Below are positions 17,818 through 27,435 of a DNA stretch of 64,000 nucleotides, piece by piece. The notes under the pieces were generated by a model. That model was not told the origin of the DNA. It did not search any database and saw nothing but the letters and a program-made list of their open reading frames with translations. Origin of the DNA: an uncultured Clostridia bacterium (GTDB taxonomy: Bacteria > Bacillota > Clostridia > UBA1381 > UBA9506); NCBI GenBank assembly GCA_934438075.1, contig CAKSBF010000008.1, positions 1 through 64,000 on the forward strand. Direction: 5' to 3'. The translations under genes were made by a program, and so were the position numbers. Position 1 is the first letter of the stretch; each line of letters starts with the position of its first letter.

Positions 17818-18735
17818 ATGGATCCAAGAAACTTTTATCCCACCGGAGAAGAGGTTGATAAATGGGCAGAGTCAATATACCGTTTGGGACTTGACGGCGC
17901 ACGTGGAGAGGAAATTATGCCGTGGGATGAGACATATATTCATCCGGGAAATTTCCATCAGCCGCAAATGGCGTTTGTCCGATTTTCTACCACATATTCG
18001 GCTGACTTTTATGCGCTGTGGCAGCCGACATTAAAGACGCCCGCACCGCTAATTGTTCACGTGCCCGGTTATGGCGCGGAAATGAGTATGCATCCGGCGC
18101 TGGTAGACCGAGGTTATCATGTCCTTCATATTTGCCCTTTGGGCTATGTTACACCAAATGGCAGAGATACCGGCAAACTTGATGCGGACGGGGATTGGCC
18201 GGTGTTACCGGATACCATCCGAACGGGAGGAAAGGAAGGTTATAGATTTTGGCTGGCGAACTGTGTTCAGGCAATCGAATGGGCAAAAAAGAGACAGGAG
18301 GTTCTTCCTGAGCGCTTAAGTTTTATGGGAACGAGTCAGGGAGGGGGCGGAGCTCTGTTGCTTGCTTCCGTTTATAAAGATAAAAATGTGCGTTGTGTGG
18401 GAGCTGATGTCCCGTTTCTGACCAATCATCCCATGGTAGTGGGTCAGGGCGCTTATCGGCATACAAAGGTGGGACTTGTTTCTTCAAAAGACGAAAAGCT
18501 TGCCTGGCACGGCACGGGACTTGTTGATACAACATCCCATCTTCATCGTCTGCGCGGAGTTCCTATTTTGATAACAGCCGGCGGAAAAGATACGGTTTGT
18601 CCGCCCGAAACCATTCGGATGCTGCATGAAAGCATTACGTGGGATTGTGCATTTTATTTTATGGAAAATATGACGCACCGTTATACACCGCCATTTTTAA
18701 AGCTGTTTGAGGCATGGCTGGAAATTTATGCGTGA
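17818..18735 (+). CDS. Acetyl xylan esterase / cephalosporin-C deacetylase-type hydrolase (CE7-like)
   Basis: This 305-aa alpha/beta-hydrolase starts at ATG 17818, 5 bases after AAAGGAGA. The track-extended frame from 17767 lacks an RBS. The nucleophile elbow is GTSQGGGG with Ser173, the acid is Asp258 in GGKDTVCPP, and the base is His287 in MTHRYTPP. That is the usual order and near-usual length for the AXE1/CE7 family, which removes acetyl groups from xylo- and other oligosaccharides. There is no signal peptide, so it is cytoplasmic and probably acts on imported oligosaccharides. It has its own promoter and shares a bidirectional terminator with the converging lyase operon. Substrate specificity cannot be read from sequence. 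Confidence 0.82.
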   Translation: MDPRNFYPTGEEVDKWAESIYRLGLDGARGEEIMPWDETYIHPGNFHQPQMAFVRFSTTYSADFYALWQPTLKTPAPLIVHVPGYGAEMSMHPALVDRGYHVLHICPLGYVTPNGRDTGKLDADGDWPVLPDTIRTGGKEGYRFWLANCVQAIEWAKKRQEVLPERLSFMGTSQGGGGALLLASVYKDKNVRCVGADVPFLTNHPMVVGQGAYRHTKVGLVSSKDEKLAWHGTGLVDTTSHLHRLRGVPILITAGGKDTVCPPETIRMLHESITWDCAFYFMENMTHRYTPPFLKLFEAWLEIYA

Positions 18736-18836
18736 TGCATGGCAGCTAAAATTTTGCCAAACGTAGTCTTTGAAGCAATGGATACGGAAAATCAATTAAA
18801 AATTTTTATTCCAGGGAGCTTTTGTTCCCAAGGTGC

Positions 18837-18884
18837 AAAAAAACAAGCGCATTACCTGTTTTTAAGGCTGCGCTTGTTTTTTTT
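18837..18884. terminator. Bidirectional terminator between convergent genes
   Basis: An A-run and ACAAGCGC (18843-18850) pair with GCGCTTGT (18870-18877) followed by an unbroken T-run. It can end both the deacetylase transcript (+) and the lyase operon (-). Confidence 0.8.
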
Positions 18885-18943
18885 GCAATTCTCTTGTATA
18901 TTATTTGGGTGTGTTGGGTAGGATTTGTTTACTTGTTACATTT

Positions 18944-21340
18944 TTATTCCTCAAAAGAAATCTCAATTTTATTTTCCTCTGCAAGCCATGTAACTTTTGC
19001 GCCCAAACTTTCTGCTGCTGCACGCAGAGGAACCATGGTACGATCCCGGTACAATATGGGAGGAGTATCCAGCAAAATTTTGTCTCCCTCGCACCATAAT
19101 TCATTACTTCCGATGGTTACACTCATTGCGATATTGTTTTTCAAAAGTGTTGCTGTAGATGTACGGCCATTCCATGCTGTTTCTGCCCCCAGTGCATCAC
19201 CGAGCGCACGCAGTGGGACAAGCAGTCTGCCGTCTTTCTCTATCGGAGAGGGATTTTTAAGGCTAACCTTTTTGTTGTTTACGGTGATGGTATAGTTTGC
19301 CGCCGGGATATCTTCCGCATCTTTGCTGTCAGAAATTTCAGGTTCATTTCCTTCCCATTCTTTGGGTTCGCAGACGGATTTGGCAAAGGTCTCCGGGTGC
19401 GTAATGTTAAAATCATATGTGAGTTCTTGACCGGAGTAGTTTCGCATGGTAACAACTCCGCTTTCGAAAATACTTTCGAGATAGGGACTGTCCAAAAGTT
19501 TGGGTGGGCAGATGTCAACAGTTTTTCCGTTTATTTCAGGCAGACGTTTGTCTGTATGCCAGCGGAGTGTTCCGCTCGTGCCGCAGCCTGTGTATTGGAA
19601 AGTTTCTTCATCAATCCAGGTAAACTCGTTGTCCGAAACGTCATTAATAAAGGCATCAAAGCTTTCATAATCCGCGGCTCTGCCTGCTTGGAAGACAATC
19701 GGAGCGGCAGGGGATGAAAGGGAAAGCAGCTTTCCGCTTTTATATTTTTCAATGCTGTATTCATTATCAGCGCCTGTAAATCTGCCTTTGGCAGGTTTGA
19801 TTGCAATATAGGTGTTTCCATCCGGATCGTAGGTAAACATCCAACCATTTTGAATCGTTTTTACATCATATAAATCCTGTGACATGAAGACATACAAAAC
19901 GCCTGTACTTTCGCTTTCGCCATCCGGATTTCTTTGCACAATCATAGAGGATTCGTTGGAAAAACCGGAGTAGGCATTGTAGTTTGTTACGCCGCCTGCG
20001 TGAGTTGCTTCGCAAAGTGCGTATACACGGCTGTGGGAACCAATGGTATGATTAGGGCCGATGCAGTCGATATACATCATCCGGTTCTGGGTAGTCAGAG
20101 CCGTATAGGTTTGTGTCCTGTCGTGGGTGATGGTTCCGACAATATAGTCCGGTGTAACATAGGTTGTACTGATTTGGTTAGACGGAGTTTTTACCGTATA
20201 GGACCATTCAGCATTTTTGACATAGCCTTCTCCGCGTCCGAGAAGATGCGCTGTGTAGGTGTAAGTTCCGCGCTCATTTAAATTTAATCCCAACTCCATT
20301 AAGAGCGGAGGAACACGGTAGCTGCTGGTTGCAAAACACAAATGGGTCGGATGTGTTCCGCCGGCGGAAAGCAATGCTTCCTCATCATTTGCACGGCCAA
20401 AGAAAAGCCAGGAAAGCGTATCAGGTGTTGTTGTAATGTTATAATTGCAAAATTTATCGTGATATTGCCTGTTTGCCGGACCGCCCTCAAATCCGATGCC
20501 CAGTTTTATAGCAAAGTTAGCAAACAGAACGTCGAGGAACATATCCGCTTTTTCACGGAGAACATCAGAATAGGCGAGGTCGCGTAGATTAAAAAGTGCC
20601 GCCCAGTTATATTTCATATAGGTCTTAGAACTTTCTTCGATGGATAGTCCGTTTTTAATTTTAAAGTCGAGGTACCATTTATAATATTCGTTCCATTCAT
20701 AGAAATGTTGGGCAACGGTATTACCGTCCGGCAGCTTCTTGTCGCGGTAATTGTCCATGCTGTTAAACATTTGCAGCGCTAAAAATACGTTGCATCGCCT
20801 GTGAAAATCGTGATTTTCACTTCCCTCAATGTCTATTTCGGTTTCGCTGCGGTTTCTTGCAGCACCTATGTCGCTGGTTTCGCAGACGAAATTCCAAAAA
20901 GAATCTTCCAGTTTTTTTTCTGCCTCAGGCGACATTCTGCTGGGAAAGAAAGTGCTGTCCTTTCGGAAAAAGTACCATGTACGGATGAGCAGCTGGATGG
21001 GAAAATAGTTGTCGGTTTTGGTGCTGATAGGCCATTTTTCCAGAGAAGTAATGAGAATACGGTCCGCATTTTCTGTGTCTTGGTTCAGATAATAAGCAGT
21101 CAGAGTGTAGCCGCTGTCTGCCCAGGAACTGGTTGTGCCGTCCCCAACGGGAGGAAACGGCGTCTGCATATATTGCTCCAGCATAGTATTTTTGCGTTCG
21201 TCTGTTTTGGACCAAATGTCATAAAGCTCTTCTTCATTGTATTCTTTGTTTTCATACGCTGAAGCAGGCAAGATACCTGAACAGATGAAAAGACAAAGAA
21301 AGATAGAGAGCATTTTTAAAAAAATTGTTTTCGGGTGCAT
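18944..21340 (-). CDS. Exported heparinase/alginate-lyase-like protein with stalk domain
   Basis: This 798-aa protein has a signal peptide (MHPKTIFLKMLSIFLCLFICSG..., cleavage near ASAYE) and an RBS (AGAGGAGA). The front half looks like an alpha/alpha-toroid catalytic region with GSENHDFHRRC and Tyr/His-rich segments (GPANRQYHDKF). The middle is beta-rich (THDRTQTYTALTTQNRMM). This layout is known from heparinase II/III- and alginate-lyase-type enzymes, but I cannot assign a lyase family. The last about 110 residues are a copper-amine-oxidase-N-like stalk domain (LLVPLRALGDALGAE, TMVPLRAAAESLGAK), common on clostridial surface proteins. It is paralogous to the upstream gene (21363-23723), with shared GSENHD and SGVVT...YDFN blocks, and lies 22 bases behind it in one operon. 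Confidence 0.72.
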   Translation of the reverse strand: MHPKTIFLKMLSIFLCLFICSGILPASAYENKEYNEEELYDIWSKTDERKNTMLEQYMQTPFPPVGDGTTSSWADSGYTLTAYYLNQDTENADRILITSLEKWPISTKTDNYFPIQLLIRTWYFFRKDSTFFPSRMSPEAEKKLEDSFWNFVCETSDIGAARNRSETEIDIEGSENHDFHRRCNVFLALQMFNSMDNYRDKKLPDGNTVAQHFYEWNEYYKWYLDFKIKNGLSIEESSKTYMKYNWAALFNLRDLAYSDVLREKADMFLDVLFANFAIKLGIGFEGGPANRQYHDKFCNYNITTTPDTLSWLFFGRANDEEALLSAGGTHPTHLCFATSSYRVPPLLMELGLNLNERGTYTYTAHLLGRGEGYVKNAEWSYTVKTPSNQISTTYVTPDYIVGTITHDRTQTYTALTTQNRMMYIDCIGPNHTIGSHSRVYALCEATHAGGVTNYNAYSGFSNESSMIVQRNPDGESESTGVLYVFMSQDLYDVKTIQNGWMFTYDPDGNTYIAIKPAKGRFTGADNEYSIEKYKSGKLLSLSSPAAPIVFQAGRAADYESFDAFINDVSDNEFTWIDEETFQYTGCGTSGTLRWHTDKRLPEINGKTVDICPPKLLDSPYLESIFESGVVTMRNYSGQELTYDFNITHPETFAKSVCEPKEWEGNEPEISDSKDAEDIPAANYTITVNNKKVSLKNPSPIEKDGRLLVPLRALGDALGAETAWNGRTSTATLLKNNIAMSVTIGSNELWCEGDKILLDTPPILYRDRTMVPLRAAAESLGAKVTWLAEENKIEISFEE

Positions 21341-21362
21341 AATGGATTCTCCTCTCTTTTAA

Positions 21363-23723
21363 TTATAGATTGAAATCATAATGTCTTGTTTTCCCGTAAA
21401 GTGATACGGTGACAACGCCACTGTCAAAGCGGCTTTGTAAATAGGGACTTTGAAAAACATATTCGGGTGTGTAGTTAATGGAATTTCCATTAATTTTCGG
21501 CGGTTCGTTGTTTGCAGTATTAAAATACATCTCGGTACCGTCAGATGCAGTATAGCATAGTAAAAAAGTGTCAGGGACAACCATCTCATTCAGTGTGATT
21601 TTACGGTTTTTTATGTTTTCACGGAAAAGATCCCATTCTTTATCGGTACAGCCTTCGGAGACCTCGATAATGATGGGCGAGAAACGGTTTCCGAGTTTTA
21701 CAAACCTTGCGTGATCTGCAAACTGGTCAAAGAACTGATAACCGCCGAATACAACTCTGACGGCGGCAAAAGAACTTTGCTCCCGCAGAAAAATCCATCC
21801 GTTTTCTTCTGTGAAGTCCTTTGTGCAGAGCGGAAGTGAAACGCCGAAATCGAGAGAATCCGTGCTGCGAGCCGGATACCACATGGGGTCGATTTGTGTC
21901 CAGGAACGAGCTTGTTGAGTGATTAATACATTTTTGTACTGAACACTTCTGTACGGCCGCAAAACAGGCATAAGTTTTTCGCCGTTTGAGGGCAGAGCAC
22001 AGGGATATAATACTGATTTTTCGGAGTCCGGGAAGATTATTCCCTGCCAGCGCATAGCATTGCTTAAATGGCTGTGGACGGCTATCGGAGAATCCATCTG
22101 TGTTCCTATGATAAAATGCGGCGTCACGTAGCTGTAGCGCAGCAGGCGTGAACGGCTGCAATCGCAGAGCAGGGTTCGTTCCGTACCGGCAGGGCGTACT
22201 TCGCGCGGTTTTTCTTCGCCCGGTTTTAAGGATGTGTATTCATAGTGTCCCAGTGCGTTGCGGTTCATTGCCATGAGAATCACTTCATCAGGCAGAGTAT
22301 AGTCAGAAAGCAGCTGAAAATAGTAATTATGTTGGGCGTTTCCCTCTCCGCCAAGCAAATAAGTAGCCATAACATACATGGAATCGCAGTACATAGGTCC
22401 GCTTGCACAAACAGCTCTTGTTTTTGCCCCTCCCCTGCGCAGAGAAAGGGAGTCCTGTGCCCATTCCAGCCATATTAAATCCAGAAAGTCACGGGATTTG
22501 CTGCGAAGTTTTTCATCCTCGCAACATTCGTAGATGAGACTAATGAAAGATACGGTCCATTTCATATAGCCGTGAGAGCCACATTCCAGAAAAAATCCCT
22601 TTTTGACACGCTCGGTGATATATTCTGATAAGAAATGACGCCATGCTTCAAAGTGCTCTTTTGCCCGGCATTGTTGTCCGTCGGAGGAATGTCCGAGGGA
22701 ATCGGGGCCGCAGTCGCCTTGTTTCAAATACATATATCGGAACCAGTAACCGTGGCCTCCGCCATGTCCGGAATCGGGGTAAATTCTGTCACAATACTCC
22801 GGCTCGTGCATAAAAATTTGCGAGCTGATTAAATTACAGACCTTTGCATTCAAGTCGTGATTTTCGCTTCCTGTCATCCACCAGGTGCTTTGTTGTGCGA
22901 GATGAATGTCATTTTTCAAGGATGTTCTTCGCCACAGCTCCTCAAGAAGAGCTTTTTTAGTTTCGGGATAGAGAGTACCGTTTTTGCCGCAGTAATAATA
23001 CATCCTGATTAAAAGGGGTGTAGCGAGCAAGCTCCACTCATCAAATAAAAAGCTGTCGCGTGTTTTTTGTTCATCAAAGCTTTGAAATTCGTTGATAAAC
23101 CATTCATTTGCACCCTTGGTATCTGTTTTTGTGTACATCATCAAAAAATATTTTAGCGCCTCATAAAGATTTTCTTCTGCTCCTGCACGCAGCGCACGGG
23201 TTCTCCTATGCTCAAGCGTTTTTTTATAATCACTGCGGCATTCCTCCAAACTCCGGTGCGTGATACCGATTTTATGATTGCCGCTCTCGTCAGAAAATGA
23301 AATTTTATCTAATTTTAGCAGTGTGTATTCGGTTTGAACATAAAAATGGCAGAATGTAATTGTTTCATTGAAAAGCGAAATATCGCGCAAGTCCATGTCA
23401 AATTCTTCCCAGCAATTGGTAGAGATTTCAAAATCTCTTTGTAGTATATTTTGCCGAGAATCCTTTATTATAATATTAAAAATTGCCTTTTCATATTTTG
23501 ATATAATCTTGATCCCAAAATGGAAAACCGGGCAGCAAGACAGATTTATTTCAGAGCAATTTTTTCCGCCGCAGAAGGAAACAGGCTTACCATAGGGATA
23601 GCAAATGGAAAAATCGCCGCAGAGCTTATCCGAAAAGTCAGCAGAAAAACCATCTGAAAATTTATCACGTATGTCCCATAAGCCTTTAAGTGTTTGGGCG
23701 GCAGGATCAGATTTCGTGTGCAT
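21363..23723 (-). CDS. Cytoplasmic heparinase/alginate-lyase-like protein
   Basis: This 786-aa protein starts at the ATG complementary to 23721-23723, 9 bases after GGAGG. The frame extends 58 codons upstream but without an RBS and across the promoter. There is no signal peptide. A beta-rich front (about 1-170) leads to a helical toroid-like region with TGSENHDLNAKVCN and a GHGGGHGYWFRYMY segment. A beta-sandwich region follows (SHLSNAMRWQGIIF, APFRP-like strands) and it ends SGVVTVSLYGKTRHYDFNL. This is the pattern of heparinase II/III-like lyases or hydrolases. It is the first gene of a two-gene minus-strand operon with the exported paralogue, and its promoter faces that of the AraC-type regulator. 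Exact activity is unknown; a lyase acting on uronic-acid oligosaccharides would fit the GH105-like gene at 37067 (inference). Confidence 0.7.
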   Translation of the reverse strand: MHTKSDPAAQTLKGLWDIRDKFSDGFSADFSDKLCGDFSICYPYGKPVSFCGGKNCSEINLSCCPVFHFGIKIISKYEKAIFNIIIKDSRQNILQRDFEISTNCWEEFDMDLRDISLFNETITFCHFYVQTEYTLLKLDKISFSDESGNHKIGITHRSLEECRSDYKKTLEHRRTRALRAGAEENLYEALKYFLMMYTKTDTKGANEWFINEFQSFDEQKTRDSFLFDEWSLLATPLLIRMYYYCGKNGTLYPETKKALLEELWRRTSLKNDIHLAQQSTWWMTGSENHDLNAKVCNLISSQIFMHEPEYCDRIYPDSGHGGGHGYWFRYMYLKQGDCGPDSLGHSSDGQQCRAKEHFEAWRHFLSEYITERVKKGFFLECGSHGYMKWTVSFISLIYECCEDEKLRSKSRDFLDLIWLEWAQDSLSLRRGGAKTRAVCASGPMYCDSMYVMATYLLGGEGNAQHNYYFQLLSDYTLPDEVILMAMNRNALGHYEYTSLKPGEEKPREVRPAGTERTLLCDCSRSRLLRYSYVTPHFIIGTQMDSPIAVHSHLSNAMRWQGIIFPDSEKSVLYPCALPSNGEKLMPVLRPYRSVQYKNVLITQQARSWTQIDPMWYPARSTDSLDFGVSLPLCTKDFTEENGWIFLREQSSFAAVRVVFGGYQFFDQFADHARFVKLGNRFSPIIIEVSEGCTDKEWDLFRENIKNRKITLNEMVVPDTFLLCYTASDGTEMYFNTANNEPPKINGNSINYTPEYVFQSPYLQSRFDSGVVTVSLYGKTRHYDFNL

Positions 23724-23775
23724 TTGTATATACCTCCGTTTGAATAGATTACCGCAGAAGCAAGCTTCTTTCTTA

Positions 23776-23804
23776 ATTATAAGCAAACTTGTGCTTGACG
23801 GCAA
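23776..23804 (-). promoter_or_regulatory. Promoter of the lyase-like operon
   Basis: On the minus strand TTGCCG (complement of 23799-23804) and a perfect TATAAT (complement of 23776-23781) are 17 bases apart. It lies 52 bases before the start codon at 23723. Confidence 0.75.
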
Positions 23805-23943
23805 TACAAAGGTATCCGCATGATACAATTTTTTCGGGAATTTCGCTTCCGGCAGCGTGTTCGGCAGGCATCGCTTGAACGAATCGGACCTATACAAAAC
23901 TGTCGCTTATATACAAAGATTTCGTTGTGTTTCTGTCGGTTGC

Positions 23944-23972
23944 TTGAAATGGACAGAATGATATGTTACAAT
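23944..23972 (+). promoter_or_regulatory. Promoter of the membrane AraC-type regulator
   Basis: TTGAAA at 23944-23949 and TACAAT at 23967-23972 are separated by 17 bases, 28 bases before the start codon. The region between this and the divergent lyase promoter (23805-23943) is the natural place for shared regulatory sites; no clear repeat was seen there. Confidence 0.7.
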
Positions 23973-24000
23973 AGAAGTACTTTTTCATACAAGGGTGGAT

Positions 24001-26307
24001 ATGATGAAATTTATGAAAGCTCGCAAAACAGTTTTTTATAAAATAATGATTTCCTACATCGTGTTAAGCAGTATTATTATCATGGAAATGTCACTGTCTT
24101 TTTATTATTCTGTCAGCAAAAACTACCACAAGGAGATATCCGTCTTAAACGAAAATATATTAAACTATGCACAAAATGTAATTGATGAAAATCTGATGCA
24201 GAGAGCGGAGAAGGTATGTCAGGATCTTTTGGTCTGGATTTCGTATAATGAAAGTATTGTGTCTGATCTTAAAAGCGTAGATATGTGGAACCTATCTGAT
24301 GCCAGGACCGTTTATAATTACATTTGCGAAACAGCAAGATATAACACGGAAATTTTGGAGTCTATCCATGTTTATTTTACCACAAGTGAGGGCTTGATTT
24401 CAACCCGAAGCGGAATTGTGCGGAATCGTTTTGATAAAAATAATCGCTTTCTCAATCTGGATTGGATAGACGAGTTTGAGAAAAGCGGAAAACAGTGTTT
24501 TTGGTTGTCTACGAGGGATATCTTTTATTCCCCTTCTTTTTCAATCAAGGCATTTACCGTGGTAAAATCCATGCAGTACAGCTATAAAGGTGAAAAGGGT
24601 AATATTTATGTTGCGCTTGACATTGATGCGGAGGTGCTTAGCAAACGTTTAAAACAGGTTAGCCGGACAGAGGACAGCGGTGTTTTGATGATTGATTCGG
24701 ACGGTACGGCGATAGCCGGTACCTCGGAAGAATATGCCGGCAGCAATCTTGCTGAGAAGGAATATGTCAGTAAAATTTTGTCTGACTCCAAGGAGTCTGA
24801 TGTTTTTCGGTGGAAACGGGATAGAAAAAATGTTGTTGTGTCTTATACAACTTTTCGTCAGAATAATTGGCGTTTGGTGTTTATAATGCCGTCCGAATAT
24901 TATTATAAAGCGAGTTTTGCGATGAAACGCAGCATGTTTCTGGCAATATTGTTTACTATCATTATGGCTGTTATTTTAACAAAAATATTTACAGGACATA
25001 TTTACCATCCTTTAAAAAATATTATCAACAGCATCGTAGGCGGCGATGGGAGAAAGAACGTGAATGAGTTTGACTTGATTGATGAAACCTTTAAACGTTT
25101 GTCAATTGATAAGAAAAACCTTCGCGGAATGTTAGAACTGTATGAACCGCAGATAAAACAAAATTTTGTTAACTGTTTGATTAGTCATACAATTGAGAAT
25201 GAAGGAAGTCTTGCGGAACGGCTGAAACTTTTGGGTTCCGATGCGGATGCAAAAGGAATTTATCGGTGTGCAGTGCTGGAATTTGATAAGGGAGCATATG
25301 AAACGCTTGATTTGGAGGTTTGCCAATATTTAAAATATGTGGTGTTGGAAAAAGTTGATCAGCTTTGCGAAGATAAGGGAGAATTTATTGCATCTGAAGT
25401 GCTTGGGAGTGTAAACCGAATTGCTATTATCTGTGCAGAGAGCAGCCGAGAAGAGGCAGAGAAGCTTTTCTGCTCTATTGCACGGCAAATGGAAGAGGAA
25501 TATATGGTACAGGTGATTACGGCTTGGGGGATTCGAACTAACGGTATGCTTTGCGTTTATCGTTCCTATGAATCTGTACTAAAGGCACTTTCATATCGCT
25601 GGTTATTTCCTGCGGAGAAGATTTTATATGCTGAAGTGTGTGAGGAACGGGAAAAAAGCGATCTTGTACCGAAACTTCCTGAACAGACCACATTTTTATC
25701 GGCTCTGAAAGAGCGTGATCTTTCTGAGGCGCAAAGATGCCTGGAGAAGATTACTGAAGAACTTGTAAACGGAAAATATTCCATTGCGCACTGCCATGAA
25801 GAAGTTCTTTCTCTGGTGTCGGCAGTGGCCGGTTTTATGCGCGAGAACAGTATAAAGAGTGAACAGATTATTGAACGAAGTTTGCAGGAGGATTTCCTTA
25901 CCACGGGAAATATTCATGAATTCAGACAATGGTTGATGTCGGTGATATCGAGTACGATGGACGCTCTTGGAGGCCAGGATAATCAAAGATATTCGGAGCT
26001 GATTGCAGAAGTAAAAAACTATTGCCGTGAAAATTTGGGCGGAGATCTTTCTCTTACGGGAATTGCCGAAAATATTTTCATCAGTCCGAAGTATCTGAGT
26101 CACTTATTTAAGGAAAAAACAGGCCAAAACCTGACAGAGTATATTTTTGGCTTGCGCATGGAGAAATCAGTGGAGCTTTTGCGGGAGACGGATTATAATA
26201 TTGAAAAGATAGCCGGTATGGTTGGCTTTAATACTCCACACTATTTTATCAAAAAATTTAAAGAGGTGTATGGGGTTACGCCCAAAAAATATAAACTGCG
26301 TAACTAA
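24001..26307 (+). CDS. Membrane-bound AraC-type transcription regulator with extracellular sensor
   Basis: This 768-aa protein has tandem ATGs at 24001 and 24004 after AAGGGTGG. An N-terminal membrane helix (about residues 14-36) is followed by an extracytoplasmic Cache-like region (about 40-300). A second helix (FLAILFTIIMAVILTKIF, about 305-325) leads to a cytoplasmic linker and a C-terminal double helix-turn-helix of the AraC type (about 665-768; LTGIAENIFISPKYLSHLFK, then EKIAGMVGFNTPHYFIKKFK, ending YGVTPKKYK). It therefore joins sensing and DNA binding in one chain. Family members usually activate adjacent sugar-import genes, here the permease operon from 26471 and probably the divergent lyase operon. 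A terminator follows at 26323. Confidence 0.88.
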   Translation: MMKFMKARKTVFYKIMISYIVLSSIIIMEMSLSFYYSVSKNYHKEISVLNENILNYAQNVIDENLMQRAEKVCQDLLVWISYNESIVSDLKSVDMWNLSDARTVYNYICETARYNTEILESIHVYFTTSEGLISTRSGIVRNRFDKNNRFLNLDWIDEFEKSGKQCFWLSTRDIFYSPSFSIKAFTVVKSMQYSYKGEKGNIYVALDIDAEVLSKRLKQVSRTEDSGVLMIDSDGTAIAGTSEEYAGSNLAEKEYVSKILSDSKESDVFRWKRDRKNVVVSYTTFRQNNWRLVFIMPSEYYYKASFAMKRSMFLAILFTIIMAVILTKIFTGHIYHPLKNIINSIVGGDGRKNVNEFDLIDETFKRLSIDKKNLRGMLELYEPQIKQNFVNCLISHTIENEGSLAERLKLLGSDADAKGIYRCAVLEFDKGAYETLDLEVCQYLKYVVLEKVDQLCEDKGEFIASEVLGSVNRIAIICAESSREEAEKLFCSIARQMEEEYMVQVITAWGIRTNGMLCVYRSYESVLKALSYRWLFPAEKILYAEVCEEREKSDLVPKLPEQTTFLSALKERDLSEAQRCLEKITEELVNGKYSIAHCHEEVLSLVSAVAGFMRENSIKSEQIIERSLQEDFLTTGNIHEFRQWLMSVISSTMDALGGQDNQRYSELIAEVKNYCRENLGGDLSLTGIAENIFISPKYLSHLFKEKTGQNLTEYIFGLRMEKSVELLRETDYNIEKIAGMVGFNTPHYFIKKFKEVYGVTPKKYKLRN

Positions 26308-26322
26308 ATCAGACATCCGACG

Positions 26323-26361
26323 GGACTGCAGCAGAGCGAGGGCATTTGCTGCGGTCCTTTT
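26323..26361 (+). terminator. Terminator of the AraC-type regulator
   Basis: GGACTGCAGC (26323-26332) pairs with GCTGCGGTCC (26348-26357), ten pairs including one G-U, followed by TTTTCT. Confidence 0.75.
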
Positions 26362-26403
26362 CTCATATTTGCGATAAAATTGTATCTTTCGGAAAACCTT
26401 GTA

Positions 26404-26433
26404 TTGCCTTTTAAAAGAGAGTGTTGGTAGAAT
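26404..26433 (+). promoter_or_regulatory. Promoter of the first importer operon
   Basis: TTGCCT at 26404-26409 and TAGAAT at 26428-26433 have 18-base spacing, 38 bases ahead of the first permease ATG. It is likely the target of the upstream AraC-type activator. Confidence 0.55.
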
Positions 26434-26470
26434 GTATTTAGGATAACATTGAAAGGTAAGGTCTATTAAC

Positions 26471-27424
26471 ATGAATCAAACAGTAAAAAAAGAAAAGACT
26501 TCGGTCTTCGTTCCCAAAAAAGAAAATCGGTGGAAACCATATTGGAAAAACAGATATCTTTTCCTGATTTTTCTGCCGGCCATTCTTTATTATGCGGTGT
26601 TTCATTATGCGCCGCTTTACGGTATTCAAATGGCGTTTCGGGAGTATGATTTTTCAAAAGGCATTCTGGGAAGTCCGTGGGTGGGACTGCAAAATTTTAT
26701 TGACTTGTTTTCCTTTAAAAGCTTTTGTGATGTCTTGAGAAACACGGTTCTCATTGGCCTTTATAAATTTGTTTGGGGCTTTCCTATGCCAATTGTTTTT
26801 GCGATTTTGCTGAATGAAGTAAAAAACACTGCCTTTAAAAAGTCGATTCAGACAATAAGTTACCTTCCGCATTTTTTGTCATGGGTTGTTTTGGGCGGAG
26901 TATTTACTCAGCTGCTCTCACCGAATGGAGGACCGGTGAATGCCATTATCAAAGGCTTGGGCTTTAACAGCATTCATTTTCTGGCATCGCCGAAGTATTT
27001 TAGAACGGTATTGGTTTGTTCCTCTGTATGGAAAAACATTGGTTGGGGGTCAATCGTATATTTTGCTGCATTAGCCGGCATTGACCCTCAGTTATATGAG
27101 GCATCCTATATTGATGGGGCAAACCGATTTCATAGAATGTGGTACATTACGCTTCCGTCCCTTGCACCGGTTGTTACGATTATGATGATTATGAATGTCG
27201 GTACCATTATTAACGATGACTTTGATCAGATATTTAACTTGTATAACACGGCTGTTTATGAAGTAGCGGATGTCATCAGCACCTATACCTATCGGGTTGG
27301 TCTTGTGGAAATGAATTACAGCTTGGGCACGGCGGTGGGATTGTTTAAAAATGTCATTGCATTTATTCTCATTTTAACGGCAAATTCCATTGCAAAGAGA
27401 ATTAATGATTACGCACTTTGGTAG
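26471..27424 (+). CDS. Sugar ABC-transporter permease, LplB type
   Basis: This 317-aa inner-membrane protein has about six hydrophobic segments and the cytoplasmic coupling (EAA) motif YEASYIDGANRFHRMWYITLP. The LplB/oligosaccharide-permease front is recognisable (LFLIFLPAILYYAVFHYAPLYG, GSPWVGLQNF). It is the first gene of the operon and is followed after 11 bases by the partner permease. Family members form heterodimers and usually work with a shared ATPase of the MsmX type encoded elsewhere; none is present in this window. Confidence 0.92.
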   Translation: MNQTVKKEKTSVFVPKKENRWKPYWKNRYLFLIFLPAILYYAVFHYAPLYGIQMAFREYDFSKGILGSPWVGLQNFIDLFSFKSFCDVLRNTVLIGLYKFVWGFPMPIVFAILLNEVKNTAFKKSIQTISYLPHFLSWVVLGGVFTQLLSPNGGPVNAIIKGLGFNSIHFLASPKYFRTVLVCSSVWKNIGWGSIVYFAALAGIDPQLYEASYIDGANRFHRMWYITLPSLAPVVTIMMIMNVGTIINDDFDQIFNLYNTAVYEVADVISTYTYRVGLVEMNYSLGTAVGLFKNVIAFILILTANSIAKRINDYALW

Positions 27425-27435
27425 GAGGAACTATC

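Noticed and set aside
18822..19295. Plus-strand frame of 157 codons over the terminator and lyase 3' end
   Set aside because: It runs through the bidirectional terminator and lies opposite the stalk domain of a convincing gene; no RBS.
20801..21262. Plus-strand frame of 153 codons opposite the exported lyase-like gene
   Set aside because: It covers the signal peptide and front of the lyase gene in antisense and has Cys-rich, unlikely composition.
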